Of a stretch of DNA of 64,000 bases, positions 27,887 to 39,808 are shown piece after piece; within the stretch, counting starts at the first letter, position 1; each line of letters starts with the position of its first letter. Source of the stretch: Streptomyces caatingaensis (lineage in GTDB: Bacteria; Actinomycetota; Actinomycetes; Streptomycetales; Streptomycetaceae); assembly GCF_001187435.1 (NCBI RefSeq), contig NZ_LFXA01000004.1, positions 129,001 to 193,000 on the forward strand, given 5' to 3'. The notes beneath the pieces are model-generated. The model was given only the letters and a program-made list of their open reading frames with translations, was not told the origin of the DNA and made no database searches. Position numbers and translations under genes: made by a program.

Positions 27887-28007
27887 GGCGAGCCTCCTCT
27901 GCTCCGCGGTCCCCCTCCCCGGGGGACCGTCCGTTTGAGGGGTTCCCTCCATCGTGTGACATCGGAGAGGCGTTCGCACACCGATCTCGCGACAATCAGC
28001 AGCTGGA

Positions 28008-28052
28008 ACGGCCGTGCGGCCGCTCCCCGGGGGGGAGGGGCCGCACGGCCGT
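28008..28052 (-). terminator. Hairpin terminator of polA
   Basis: ACGGCCGTGCGGCC (28008-28021) and GGCCGCACGGCCGT (28039-28052) pair perfectly over 14 bp, with a further CTCCCC/GGGGAG pairing in the loop. It lies 30 nt past the polA stop. Confidence 0.82.
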
Positions 28053-28082
28053 CCGGAGCAGTGCGGGCGCCGGTGCGGGGCG

Positions 28083-30926
28083 TCAGTGCGCGGCGGACTC
28101 CCAGTCGCCGCCGACGCCGACCGAGACGTCCAGCGGGGCACGCAGCTCGACGGCCCCGGACATCTCCCGGCGCACCAGCTCCTCGACCTGCTCCCGCTCG
28201 CCGGGGGCGACCTCCAGCACGACTTCGTCGTGCACCTGGAGCAGCATCCGGGTGGCGAGCCCTTCCTTCTCCAGCGCCCCGGCGACCCGCAGCATCGCGA
28301 TCTTGACGATGTCGGCGGCGGTGCCCTGGATCGGGGCGTTGAGCGCCATGCGCTCGGCCATCTCCCGCCGCTGGCGGTTGTCGCTGTTGAGATCCGGCAG
28401 GTAGCGGCGGCGGCCCAGCATCGTCTCGGTGTAGCCGGTGGCGCGGGCCTCCTCGACGACGCGGCGCAGGTAGTCCCGCACTCCGCCGAAGCGCTCGAAG
28501 TAGGTGTCCATCAGGCCGCCGGCCTCGCCCGGGGAGATCCCCAGCTGCTGGGAGAGCCCGAACGCCGACAGACCGTAGGCCAGGCCGTACGACATCGCCT
28601 TGATCTTGCGGCGCATCTCGGCGTCCACCTCGGTCTTGGCCACGCCGAAGACCTGGGAGGCGACGGTGGTGTGCAGATCCTCGCCCGAGGTGAACGCCTC
28701 GATCAGGCCCTCGTCCTCGGAGAGGTGGGCCATGACGCGCAGCTCGATCTGGCTGTAGTCGGCCGTCATCAGCGACTCGAAGCCCTCGCCGACCACGAAG
28801 CAGCGGCGGATGCGGCTGCCGTCGGCGGTGCGCACCGGGATGTTCTGCAGGTTCGGGTCGGTGGAGGAGAGCCGGCCGGTGGCGGCCACCATCTGGTTGA
28901 AGGTGGTGTGGATCCGGCCGTCCGCCGCGATGTTGTTGATCAGGCCGTCGACGGTGGTGCGGAGCTTGGCGCGGTCGCGATGGCGCAGCAGGACGACCGG
29001 GAGCTCGTTCTCCGTCTGGCCGGCGAGCCAGGCGAGGGCGTCGGCGTCCGTGGTGTAACCGGTCTTGATCTTCTTGGTCCGGGGCAGGCCCAGCTCCTCG
29101 AAGAGGATCTCCTGGAGCTGCTTGGGCGAGGAGAGGTTGAACTCCCGGCCGGCGGCCCGGTGGGCGTCGGCGACGGCCTGCTCGATCTCGCCCAGGTACT
29201 CCTCGGAGAGCCGCTCCAGACGGGCGCGGTCCACCGCGATGCCCTCGCGCTCCATCGCGACCAGCAGGTCGCCGACGGGGAACTCCAGGTCGCGCATGAG
29301 CTCCAGCGCGTGCGTCCCGGCGAGCTTGCGCTCGTAGAACTCCCCGAGGTCGAGGACGGCGCGGGCCTCGACCATGAGCTTCTCGGCGGCCTCCTTGTCG
29401 GCCGTGCCGTCGAAGTCGAACGCCTGCTGGCCCGCCTCCGCCTTGTCGGGATCGACGCGCGGCAGGGTGCGGCCGAGCTTGTCCTCGACGAGCACCTCCA
29501 GCTCGGTGAGCTGCCGCTTGCCCTTGTTGAAACGGACCTTGCCGGCCCGCTTCTGGCGGTGGCGGTTGAGCGGATCCGTCTCGAAGGGGCGGGCCCCGGG
29601 CTCGTCCAGGTAGGCGGCCACGGCGGTGTCCATCGTGACGCCCGCGACGGCCCAGCCGCGCTCGGCGAAGACCCGCAGCACGCGCTTGCCCATGTGCAGC
29701 ACCTTCGGCCGGGACGCGTCGGCCAGCCAGGCGGCGAACGCCTTGTCGTCGGCCTCGGACAGCTCCTGCGGCTCGAACCAGCAGGCCCGCCCGTCCGGCA
29801 GGGCCAGCGCCACCTCGTGGACGTCGCCGCTGCCCAGCTTCCAGTCGTAACCGGCCGCGACCGCGGCGGGCACCTCCGCCGGGATCGCCTCCAGCCAGCC
29901 CGCCAGCTCGTCCGCGCCCAGCATGCGCCCGTCGAGCTCGACCTCCAGCTCCTCGGCGGCCTCCGCCACGGCCGCCGCCGGATCCGTGCCCCACAGCCGC
30001 TCGCGCAGACTGCGGTTGCGGATCTCCAGCCGGTCCAGCAGGGCACCCAGCGCGGCCAGGTCGTACGCCTCGCGCACCAGGCCCTCCGGGCCGGTCGACA
30101 GCTCCACGTCGCGCACCATCTCCGTCAGGCGGCGGTTGAGCTTCACCGCCTCCAGGTGCTCGCGCAGATTCTGCCCCGCCTTGCCCTTGACCTCGTCCGC
30201 GCGCGCCACCAGCTCGGCGAACGAACCGAACTGGTTGATCCACTTCGTGGCCGTCTTCTCGCCGACACCCGGGATGCCCGGCAGGTTGTCCGACGGGTCG
30301 CCGCGCAGCGCCGCGAAATCCGGGTACTGCGCGGGCGACAGGCCGTACTTCTCCATGACCTTCGCGGGCGTGAAACGCGTCAGCTCCGAGACGCCCTTGG
30401 TCGGGTACAGCACCGTGACGGCGTCGCTGACCAGCTGGAAGGAGTCACGGTCGCCCGTGACGATCGACACCTCGAAGCCCTGGGCCTCCGCCTGCGTCGC
30501 CAGCGTGGCGATCACGTCGTCCGCCTCGAAGCCGTCGACCGCGAAGCGCGGCACCCGCATGTGGTCGAGCATCTCCCCGATCAGCTCGACCTGGCCCTTG
30601 AACTCGTCGGGGGTCTTCGACCGGTTCGCCTTGTACTCCGCGAACTCCTCCGAGCGCCACGTGGTGCGCGAGACGTCGAAGGCCACCGCGAAGTGCGTGG
30701 GCGCCTCGTCACGCAAGGTGTTCGCGAGCATCGACGCGAAACCGTAGACCGCGTTGGTCGGCTGGCCCCCGGACGTCGTGAAGTTCTCCGCGGGCAGCGC
30801 GAAGAACGCCCGGTACGCCATGGAGTGCCCGTCCATGAGGAGCAGGCGGGGCCGGCCTCCCCCCGCTGCCCCGGTGCCGGTCGGCTCACTGCTGTCGGAC
30901 GGTGTCATCGATGCCTTTGCTGCCAC
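28083..30926 (-). CDS. polA: DNA polymerase I
   Basis: 947 aa from the GTG at 30926. It fills repair gaps and removes primers. The 5'-3' exonuclease domain is N-terminal (LLLMDGHSMAYRAFFALPAE, FDVSRTTWRSEEF), with a helix-hairpin-helix at GVGEKTATKW. A proofreading-like domain without clear catalytic carboxylates follows. The polymerase domain has motif A DYSQIELRVMAHLSEDE, motif B RRKIKAMSYGLAYGLS and motif C LQVHDEVVLE. The ATG at 30908 is the usual choice, but the damage-type -10 box ends 7 nt before the GTG at 30926, exactly as at uvrC, so the six-codon longer form is preferred. Transcribed divergently from the YdeP-type gene. Confidence 0.96.
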   Translation of the reverse strand: MAAKASMTPSDSSEPTGTGAAGGGRPRLLLMDGHSMAYRAFFALPAENFTTSGGQPTNAVYGFASMLANTLRDEAPTHFAVAFDVSRTTWRSEEFAEYKANRSKTPDEFKGQVELIGEMLDHMRVPRFAVDGFEADDVIATLATQAEAQGFEVSIVTGDRDSFQLVSDAVTVLYPTKGVSELTRFTPAKVMEKYGLSPAQYPDFAALRGDPSDNLPGIPGVGEKTATKWINQFGSFAELVARADEVKGKAGQNLREHLEAVKLNRRLTEMVRDVELSTGPEGLVREAYDLAALGALLDRLEIRNRSLRERLWGTDPAAAVAEAAEELEVELDGRMLGADELAGWLEAIPAEVPAAVAAGYDWKLGSGDVHEVALALPDGRACWFEPQELSEADDKAFAAWLADASRPKVLHMGKRVLRVFAERGWAVAGVTMDTAVAAYLDEPGARPFETDPLNRHRQKRAGKVRFNKGKRQLTELEVLVEDKLGRTLPRVDPDKAEAGQQAFDFDGTADKEAAEKLMVEARAVLDLGEFYERKLAGTHALELMRDLEFPVGDLLVAMEREGIAVDRARLERLSEEYLGEIEQAVADAHRAAGREFNLSSPKQLQEILFEELGLPRTKKIKTGYTTDADALAWLAGQTENELPVVLLRHRDRAKLRTTVDGLINNIAADGRIHTTFNQMVAATGRLSSTDPNLQNIPVRTADGSRIRRCFVVGEGFESLMTADYSQIELRVMAHLSEDEGLIEAFTSGEDLHTTVASQVFGVAKTEVDAEMRRKIKAMSYGLAYGLSAFGLSQQLGISPGEAGGLMDTYFERFGGVRDYLRRVVEEARATGYTETMLGRRRYLPDLNSDNRQRREMAERMALNAPIQGTAADIVKIAMLRVAGALEKEGLATRMLLQVHDEVVLEVAPGEREQVEELVRREMSGAVELRAPLDVSVGVGGDWESAAH

Positions 30927-30933
30927 GCCCCCG

Positions 30934-30956
30934 ATCCTGCCACGACCCACTGACAA
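30934..30956 (-). promoter_or_regulatory. RecA-NDp / PafBC-type damage promoter of polA
   Basis: The minus strand reads TTGTCAGTGGG, TCGTGG, CAGGAT. The spacing matches the uvrC and uvrB elements; the -10 has C in place of T at its first base. The transcript would begin at or next to the GTG at 30926. Confidence 0.78.
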
Positions 30957-31052
30957 TCCCCGCCACACCACCGGACGCCGCTGTCCGACCCCCATGACAG
31001 GATCGTCCCCGGGCCGACCGCACGCCCACCGACCGCTCTCGAGGGGAACGAG

Positions 31053-33359
<2,307 letters not shown>

Positions 33360-33416
33360 TAACAACAGACCCGTCCCGCACACACGTCAACGACAGCACC
33401 AGGGGAGCCGAGCCGC

Positions 33417-33884
33417 ATGGGCGAGCAGACCAGCACCGTCTTCACACAGGAGACCATCGACGCCTGGGCCGGCAGCGGCCTCGACCTCCCCACCCTCTTC
33501 TCGGCGGGGCAGCTCGGCACCCGCATGGGCGTCCAGGTCCTGGAGGCGTCGGCCGAGCGCGTCGTCGGCACCCTGCCCGTCGAGGGCAACACCCAGCCGT
33601 ACGGCCTGCTGCACGGCGGGGCCTCCGCCGTGCTCGCCGAGACCCTCGGCTCGGTGGGCGCCATGCTGCACGGCGGCCCCACCCGCATCGCGGTGGGCGT
33701 CGACCTCAACTGCACCCACCACCGCGGCGCCCGCTCCGGCGTCGTCACCGGAGTGGCCACCCCCGCCCACCGCGGACGCACCAGCGCCACCTACGACATC
33801 GTCATCACCGACGAGCAGGGCAGGCGCGTCTGCACCGCCCGCCTCACCTGCGCCATCCGTGAGGCCGCGCTCCCGTCCACCTGA
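33417..33884 (+). CDS. PaaI-type hotdog-fold thioesterase
   Basis: 155 aa. The hotdog motif YGLLHGGASAVLAETLGSVG contains the HGG loop and the catalytic acidic residue, and RIAVGVDLNCTHHRG and RTSATYDIVITDEQGRRVCTARLTC complete the fold. It hydrolyses acyl- or aryl-CoA thioesters, probably hydroxybenzoyl- or phenylacetyl-like. The ATG at 33417 follows AGGGGAG. It lies 58 nt after the YdeP-type gene and is probably in the same transcript, ended by two hairpins. Confidence 0.92.
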   Translation: MGEQTSTVFTQETIDAWAGSGLDLPTLFSAGQLGTRMGVQVLEASAERVVGTLPVEGNTQPYGLLHGGASAVLAETLGSVGAMLHGGPTRIAVGVDLNCTHHRGARSGVVTGVATPAHRGRTSATYDIVITDEQGRRVCTARLTCAIREAALPST

Positions 33885-33885
33885 C

Positions 33886-33964
33886 AACTCCCGCCGGATC
33901 CCGGCGAGTTGACCTTCCCCGCGCCACCCGCGCGGCCGGCGGCGCCACCCCCGCCGGCCGCGCG
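33886..33964 (+). terminator. Two hairpins ending the ydeP-thioesterase transcript
   Basis: A first imperfect hairpin (33886-33911, CAACTC to GAGTTG) starts at the stop codon. A second perfect one pairs CGCGCGGCCGGCGG (33929-33942) with CCGCCGGCCGCGCG (33951-33964), 14 bp with an 8-nt loop. Confidence 0.75.
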
Positions 33965-33972
33965 AAGCGGAA

Positions 33973-33988
33973 CGTGATCTGCGTCATA
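33973..33988 (+). promoter_or_regulatory. Crp-like site upstream of the branched-chain amino-acid operon
   Basis: CGTGATCTGCGTCATA agrees with TGTGA-N6-TCACA at 8 of 10 positions. It lies 189 nt before the livK GTG, upstream of a possible TAAAGT -10 at 34042-34047. Control by Streptomyces Crp is inference. Confidence 0.35.
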
Positions 33989-34161
33989 ACAAGACAGTCA
34001 CAGCATCGGCGGCACCTCTGCCCCGGCACGTCGCACAGCCCTAAAGTCACGGCCATTCACCACCCCGCCGGGCGGTTCGCACCACCTCCCCACCTTTCGT
34101 CGGAGCCCGGCGAGCGACACGGCACCCCGGCCAAGCCGCCGCGCCAGGGAAAGGACTCACC

Positions 34162-35397
34162 GTGCGACACCGCTCCCTGCTCCTCCTCACCACCGCGCTC
34201 ACGGCCGGGGCCCTCGGCCTGAGCGCCTGTGGATCACGCGACGACAAGGGAAGTGACAACGGCGAGCGGGGCGGCGGGAGGACCACCGTGGTCATCGGCC
34301 TCGACGCCCCGCTGACCGGCGACCTCTCCGCCCTCGGCCAGGGCATCAAGAACTCCGCCGACCTCGCCGTCAAGAACGCCAACAAGAGCAACGAAGTCCC
34401 CGGCGTCACCTTCCGGCTGACCCCGCTGGACGACCAGGCCCAGCCCACCTCCGGCCAGCAGAACGCCACCAAGATCGCCGGCGACGCCAAGGCCGTCGCC
34501 ATCATCGGCCCCCTCAACTCCAGCGTCGCCCAGTCCATGCAGCAAGTCGCCCAGTCCAACACCATCGCCCTCATATCCCCCGCCAACACCACCCCCGACC
34601 TCACCCAGGGCAAGGACTGGAAACAGAACCACCGCAAACGCCAATTCACCACCTACTTCCGCACCTCCACCACCGACGAGGTCCAGGGCGCCTTCGGCGG
34701 CACGTACGCCCACGAGCAGATCAAGGCGAAAACCGCCTACGTCATCGACGACCAGAAGACCTACGGCGTCGGCCTCGCCTCCTCCTTCTCCGCCACCTTC
34801 ACCTCGCTCGGCGGAAAGATCGTCGGCACCGAACACGTCAACCCCGAGGACCGCGACTTCAAGGCCATCGTCTCCAAGGCCAAGAGCACCCACCCCGACC
34901 TCGTCTTCTACGGCGGCGAGTACCCCGCCTCCGCACCCCTCAGCCAGCAGCTCAAGGAAAGCGGCGTCACCGTGCCCCTCATGGGCGGCGACGGCATGTA
35001 CAGCGCCGACTACATCACCCTCAACAAGAAATCCGCCGGCGACTACGCCACCTCCGTCGGCAAACCCGTCGAACAGCTCGACTCAGCCAAGAAGTTCATC
35101 GCCGACTACAAGGCCGCCGGCTACAAGGACCGCTACGAGGCCTACGGCGGCTCCACCTACGACGCCACCTGGGCCGTCGTCCAGGCCGTCAAAGCCGTCA
35201 CCGCCGAGAACGGCGGCAAACTCCCCGACGACGCCCGCGCCAAGGTCGTCCAGGCCCTCAACAAGGTCTCCTTCCCCGGCGTCACCGGCCCCGTCTCCTT
35301 CGACCAGTACGGCGACACCACCAACACCATGATCACCGCCTACCAGGTCGAAGGCACCGCCTGGAAAGCCCGCTACAGCGCCGCCTACAAGCGCTGA
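34162..35397 (+). CDS. livK: Branched-chain amino-acid ABC transporter, substrate-binding lipoprotein
   Basis: 411 aa. A lipoprotein signal ends in LSAC with Cys23 as the lipidated residue, and an acidic/Gly linker follows. The periplasmic-binding fold I (Leu/Ile/Val type) is shown by VVIGLDAPLTGDLSALGQGI, AIIGPLNSSVAQSM and DLVFYGGEYPASAPL. It captures leucine, isoleucine, valine or similar amino acids outside the membrane and delivers them to the LivHM permease. The GTG at 34162 follows AGGGAAAGGA. It is the first gene of a five-gene operon, separated from livH by 99 nt. Confidence 0.95.
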   Translation: MRHRSLLLLTTALTAGALGLSACGSRDDKGSDNGERGGGRTTVVIGLDAPLTGDLSALGQGIKNSADLAVKNANKSNEVPGVTFRLTPLDDQAQPTSGQQNATKIAGDAKAVAIIGPLNSSVAQSMQQVAQSNTIALISPANTTPDLTQGKDWKQNHRKRQFTTYFRTSTTDEVQGAFGGTYAHEQIKAKTAYVIDDQKTYGVGLASSFSATFTSLGGKIVGTEHVNPEDRDFKAIVSKAKSTHPDLVFYGGEYPASAPLSQQLKESGVTVPLMGGDGMYSADYITLNKKSAGDYATSVGKPVEQLDSAKKFIADYKAAGYKDRYEAYGGSTYDATWAVVQAVKAVTAENGGKLPDDARAKVVQALNKVSFPGVTGPVSFDQYGDTTNTMITAYQVEGTAWKARYSAAYKR

Positions 35398-35496
35398 CAC
35401 CCGGCCGACCACCGGCAGAACCGATTCACCGTACGGCGCGGGCCCCACGGCCCGCGCCGACCGCCCGCACCCCTTCCCACCCACGGAGGCCCGGCG

Positions 35497-36426
35497 GTGC
35501 ACGAACTGCCGCAACAACTGGCCAACGGACTCATCCTCGGCGCGATGTACGGACTCATCGCGATCGGCTACACGATGGTCTACGGCATCGTCCAGCTCAT
35601 CAACTTCGCCCACGGCGAGATCTTCATGGTCGGCGGCTTCGGCGCCCTCACCGCCCACCTCGCCCTCCCCGACGGCACCGCCCTCGCCCTCGCCCTCCCC
35701 CTCATGATCGCCGGCGGCGTCCTCGCCTCCGTCACCGTCGCCGTCGCCGCCGAACGCTTCGCCTACCGCCCCCTCCGCGGCGCACCCCGCCTCGCCCCCC
35801 TCATCACCGCCATCGGCCTCTCCATCGCCCTCCAGCAAGCCGTCTGGAAGTGGTACCCCGACGCCAAGAAGGCCCGCGTCTTCCCCCAGTTCAAGGGCGA
35901 GTCCCTGCACCTCCTCGGCGCCACCGTCCAACGCGGCGAGATCTTCCTCCTCGCCGCCGCCCCCCTGTGCATGCTCGCCCTCGGCCTCTTCGTCACCAGA
36001 ACCCGCACCGGCCGCGGCATGCAGGCCACCGCACAGGACCCCGACACCGCCAGACTCATGGGCGTCAACACCGACCGCATCATCGTCATCGCCTTCGCCA
36101 TCGGCGCCGCCTTCGCCGCCGTCGCCGCCGTCGCCCACGGCCTCAAGTACGGACAGGTGGACTTCCGCATGGGCTTCATCACCGGCCTCAAGGCCTTCAC
36201 CGCCGCCGTCCTCGGCGGCATCGGCAACATCTACGGCGCCATGCTCGGCGGCGTCGTCCTCGGCGTCGCCGAAGCGCTCGCCACCGCCTACATCGAGGAC
36301 ATCCCCGGCATGTCCCAGTTCGGCGGCGGCTCCTGGAAGGACGTCTGGGCCTTCGTCCTCCTCATCCTCGTCCTCCTGCTGCGCCCCCAGGGCCTGCTCG
36401 GCGAACGCGTCGCGGACCGGGCGTGA
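35497..36426 (+). CDS. livH: Branched-chain amino-acid ABC transporter permease LivH
   Basis: 309 aa with about eight membrane helices. LivH signatures are NGLILGAMYGLIAIGYTMVY, LINFAHGEIFMVGG, the coupling segment TARLMGVNTDRI and FTAAVLGGIGNIYGAMLGG. It forms the membrane channel with LivM. The GTG at 35497 follows GGAGGC. Its stop overlaps the start of livM (GTGA), indicating translational coupling. Confidence 0.96.
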   Translation: MHELPQQLANGLILGAMYGLIAIGYTMVYGIVQLINFAHGEIFMVGGFGALTAHLALPDGTALALALPLMIAGGVLASVTVAVAAERFAYRPLRGAPRLAPLITAIGLSIALQQAVWKWYPDAKKARVFPQFKGESLHLLGATVQRGEIFLLAAAPLCMLALGLFVTRTRTGRGMQATAQDPDTARLMGVNTDRIIVIAFAIGAAFAAVAAVAHGLKYGQVDFRMGFITGLKAFTAAVLGGIGNIYGAMLGGVVLGVAEALATAYIEDIPGMSQFGGGSWKDVWAFVLLILVLLLRPQGLLGERVADRA

Positions 36427-38165
36427 TCACCATGACCACCCTCGCCCGGCACACTCCCCTCATCCCCCTGCCCGCCGGCCCCGCCCGGATCATCGCCGCC
36501 ACCGGCGCCGCCCTCACCCTCGCCTCCACCTTCCTCCCCTGGACCTGGACCACCGCCTTCCCCGGCAACCTCACCGTCACCGGCTACCCCGGCGGCCTCC
36601 AGACCATCACCCTCGCCGGCGCCGCCCTCAGCCTCCTCCACGTCCTCGCCGCCCACCGCCTCCGCGGACTGCGCTGGCTCGCCCCCACCGGCACCACCGC
36701 CCCCACCGTCCTCCTGGCCCTCGGTACCCTCGCCACCACCTGGTACACCCTCGGCGCCATCGCCCGGCAACTCGGCGGCCTCGTCAACCTCGAACCCGGC
36801 GGCCTCCTCGCCGCCGCCGGCAGCCTCCTCGCCCTCCTCGGCGCCCTCGCCCTCCCCACCGACCTCCCCCACCCCGACGGCCCCGCACCCGGACCCCTGC
36901 GCCGTCTGCGCCACACCTTCACCACCCGCCGCCCCCACCCCGCAGCACCCCTCCCCGCCTGGGCCGACCTCCTCCTCATCGCCGCCGCCTTCGCCCTCGG
37001 CCTCCTCCTCTTCACCTACGGCGTCGACGCCGAATACGGCGAACTCTTCGTCGGCTACCTGCTCCTGACCATCGCCGGCCTCGCCGCCCTCGGCCGCTCC
37101 GGCCTCACCGCACGCCTCACCACCCTCACCGCACGACACCGCACCCTCACCCTCACCGCCGCACTCCTCACCGCCGCCTGCTTCCCCCTCACCCTCACCA
37201 ACGACACCTACACCAACCTCGCCACCAGCATCCTGATCTTCGCCACCGTCGCCCTCGGCCTCAACGTCGTCGTCGGCCTCGCCGGCCTCCTCGACCTCGG
37301 CTACGTCGCCTTCCTCGGCGTCGGCGCCTACGCCGCCGCCCTCGTCTCCGGCTCCCCCGAATCCGCCGCCGGCGTCCACTTCCCCTTCTGGGCCGCCGTC
37401 CTCACCGGCATCGGCGCCTCACTCGTCTTCGGCGTCCTCATCGGCGCCCCCACCCTCCGGCTGCGCGGCGACTACCTCGCCATCGTCACCCTCGGCTTCG
37501 GCGAGATCTTCCGCATCACCATGCTCAACCTCAACGGCAAGACCGGCCCTGACATCACCAACGGCTCCATGGGCATCCCCAACATCCCCGACCTCGACAT
37601 CGGCGGCTTCAACTTCGGCGACACCCACGACCTCCTCGGCTTCACCATCGGCCGCTTCGGCAACTACTACCTGCTGATGCTCCTCGCCACCATCGCCGTC
37701 GTCCTCGTCTTCCGCCGCGCCGCCGACTCCCGCATCGGCCGCGCCTGGGTCGCCATCCGCGAGGACGAGACCGCCGCCACCGCCATGGGCATCAACGCCT
37801 TCCGCCTCAAGCTCCTCGCCTTCGCCCTCGGCGCCGCCCTCGCCGGACTCGCCGGCACCGTCCAGTCCCACGTCATCACCACCGCCACCCCCGACCAGTA
37901 CCAGTTCGCCGGCACCGTCCCGCCCAACTCCGCCTTCCTGCTCGCCGCCGTCATCCTCGGCGGCATGGGCACCATCACCGGCCCCGTCGTCGGCGCCGCC
38001 CTCCTCTACCTCATCCCGAACAAAATGGACTTCATGCAGGACTACCAACTCCTGCTCTTCGGCGTCGCCCTCATCCTCCTCATGCGCTTCCGCCCCGAAG
38101 GACTCGTCGCCGACCGCCGCAAACAACTCGAATTCCACGACGACGCCCCGCCGGAGGGAGCGTGA
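36423..38165 (+). CDS. livM: Branched-chain amino-acid ABC transporter permease LivM
   Basis: 580 aa, longer than the roughly 420 aa of E. coli LivM. The first 260 residues form an extra hydrophobic region with about six predicted helices, as in other Streptomyces LivM proteins. The permease core starts near residue 265 (ATVALGLNVVVGLAGLLDLG) and includes RLRGDYLAIVTLGFGEIFRI, TAATAMGINAFRLK (coupling helix) and ILGGMGTITGPVVGA. The GTG at 36423 overlaps the livH stop by 4 nt; the ATG at 36432 is an alternative. Its stop overlaps livG in the same way. Confidence 0.94.
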   Translation: MITMTTLARHTPLIPLPAGPARIIAATGAALTLASTFLPWTWTTAFPGNLTVTGYPGGLQTITLAGAALSLLHVLAAHRLRGLRWLAPTGTTAPTVLLALGTLATTWYTLGAIARQLGGLVNLEPGGLLAAAGSLLALLGALALPTDLPHPDGPAPGPLRRLRHTFTTRRPHPAAPLPAWADLLLIAAAFALGLLLFTYGVDAEYGELFVGYLLLTIAGLAALGRSGLTARLTTLTARHRTLTLTAALLTAACFPLTLTNDTYTNLATSILIFATVALGLNVVVGLAGLLDLGYVAFLGVGAYAAALVSGSPESAAGVHFPFWAAVLTGIGASLVFGVLIGAPTLRLRGDYLAIVTLGFGEIFRITMLNLNGKTGPDITNGSMGIPNIPDLDIGGFNFGDTHDLLGFTIGRFGNYYLLMLLATIAVVLVFRRAADSRIGRAWVAIREDETAATAMGINAFRLKLLAFALGAALAGLAGTVQSHVITTATPDQYQFAGTVPPNSAFLLAAVILGGMGTITGPVVGAALLYLIPNKMDFMQDYQLLLFGVALILLMRFRPEGLVADRRKQLEFHDDAPPEGA

Positions 38166-39027
38166 CCACCATGGCCGCCACCCCACCCCTCCTCACCGCC
38201 ACCGGCGTCACCATGCGCTTCGGCGGACTGACCGCCGTGCACTCCTGCGACCTCACCGTCCACGAACGCCAGATCGTCGGACTCATCGGCCCCAACGGCG
38301 CAGGAAAAACCACCCTCTTCAACTGCCTCACCGGCCTCTACACCCCCACCGAAGGCACCGTCACCTACCGCGGCACCCAACTCCCCGCAAAACCCCACCT
38401 CGTCACCCAAGCCGGCATCGCCCGCACCTTCCAGAACATCCGCCTCTTCCCCAATATGACCGTCCTGGAAAACGTCCTCGTCGGCCGCCACACCCGCACC
38501 AAGGAAGGGCTCTTCTCCGCCCTCCTCCGCGGCCCCCGCTTCCGCCGCGCCGAAACCGCCTCCGCCCGCCGCGCCCACGAACTCCTCGACTTCACCGGCC
38601 TCCACGGCAAGGCCGACCACCTCGCCCGCAACCTCCCCTACGGCGAACAACGCAAACTCGAAATCGCCCGCGCCCTCGCCAGCGACCCCGGTCTCCTCCT
38701 CCTCGACGAACCCACCGCCGGCATGAACCCCCAGGAGACCCGAGCCACCGAACAACTCGTCCTCGCCATCCGCGACCAGGGCATCGCCGTCCTCGTCATC
38801 GAGCACGACATGCGCTTCATCTTCAACCTCTGCGACCACGTCGCCGTCCTCGTCCAGGGCGAAAAACTCGTCGAGGGCGACGCCCACACCGTCCAGCGCG
38901 ACGAACGCGTCGTCGCCGCCTACCTCGGCACCCCCTACGAAGGCGCACCCGGCCAGGCCGAGGCCGCCGAGGTCGAAGCCGCCGAAACCCACGCCGCCAC
39001 CCCGCACCCCGAGGAGAACGAACCCCG

Positions 39028-39031
<4 letters not shown>
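38162..39031 (+). CDS. livG: Branched-chain amino-acid ABC transporter ATP-binding protein LivG
   Basis: 289 aa. Walker A is GPNGAGKTT (43-51), the ABC signature LPYGEQRKLEIARAL (a LivG-type variant of LSGGQ) and Walker B LLLLDEPTAGMN, with a following H-loop in VIEHDMRF. The C-terminal 30 residues are a charged Glu/Ala-rich extension. It pairs with LivF to power transport. The GTG at 38162 overlaps the livM stop, and its own stop overlaps the livF ATG. Confidence 0.97.
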
Positions 39032-39744
<713 letters not shown>

Positions 39745-39758
39745 ACGCGGGGACGCGA

Positions 39759-39787
39759 AAGGCCCGCGTCCGCACCGGACACGGGCC
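39759..39787. terminator. Bidirectional hairpin between livF and the ANTAR regulator
   Basis: GGCCCGCGTCCG and CGGACACGGGCC pair over 12 positions with one mismatch and a short loop. It lies between convergent genes. Confidence 0.7.
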
Positions 39788-39808
39788 CTCTCCGCCGCGA
39801 CTCCCGCG

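Noticed and set aside
30985..31015. Another damage-type promoter facing the YdeP-type gene (CTGTCC ... CAGGAT)
   Set aside because: The spacing fits, but the base after TGTC is C instead of A/G and the rest of the upstream half is absent; probably chance next to the polA element.
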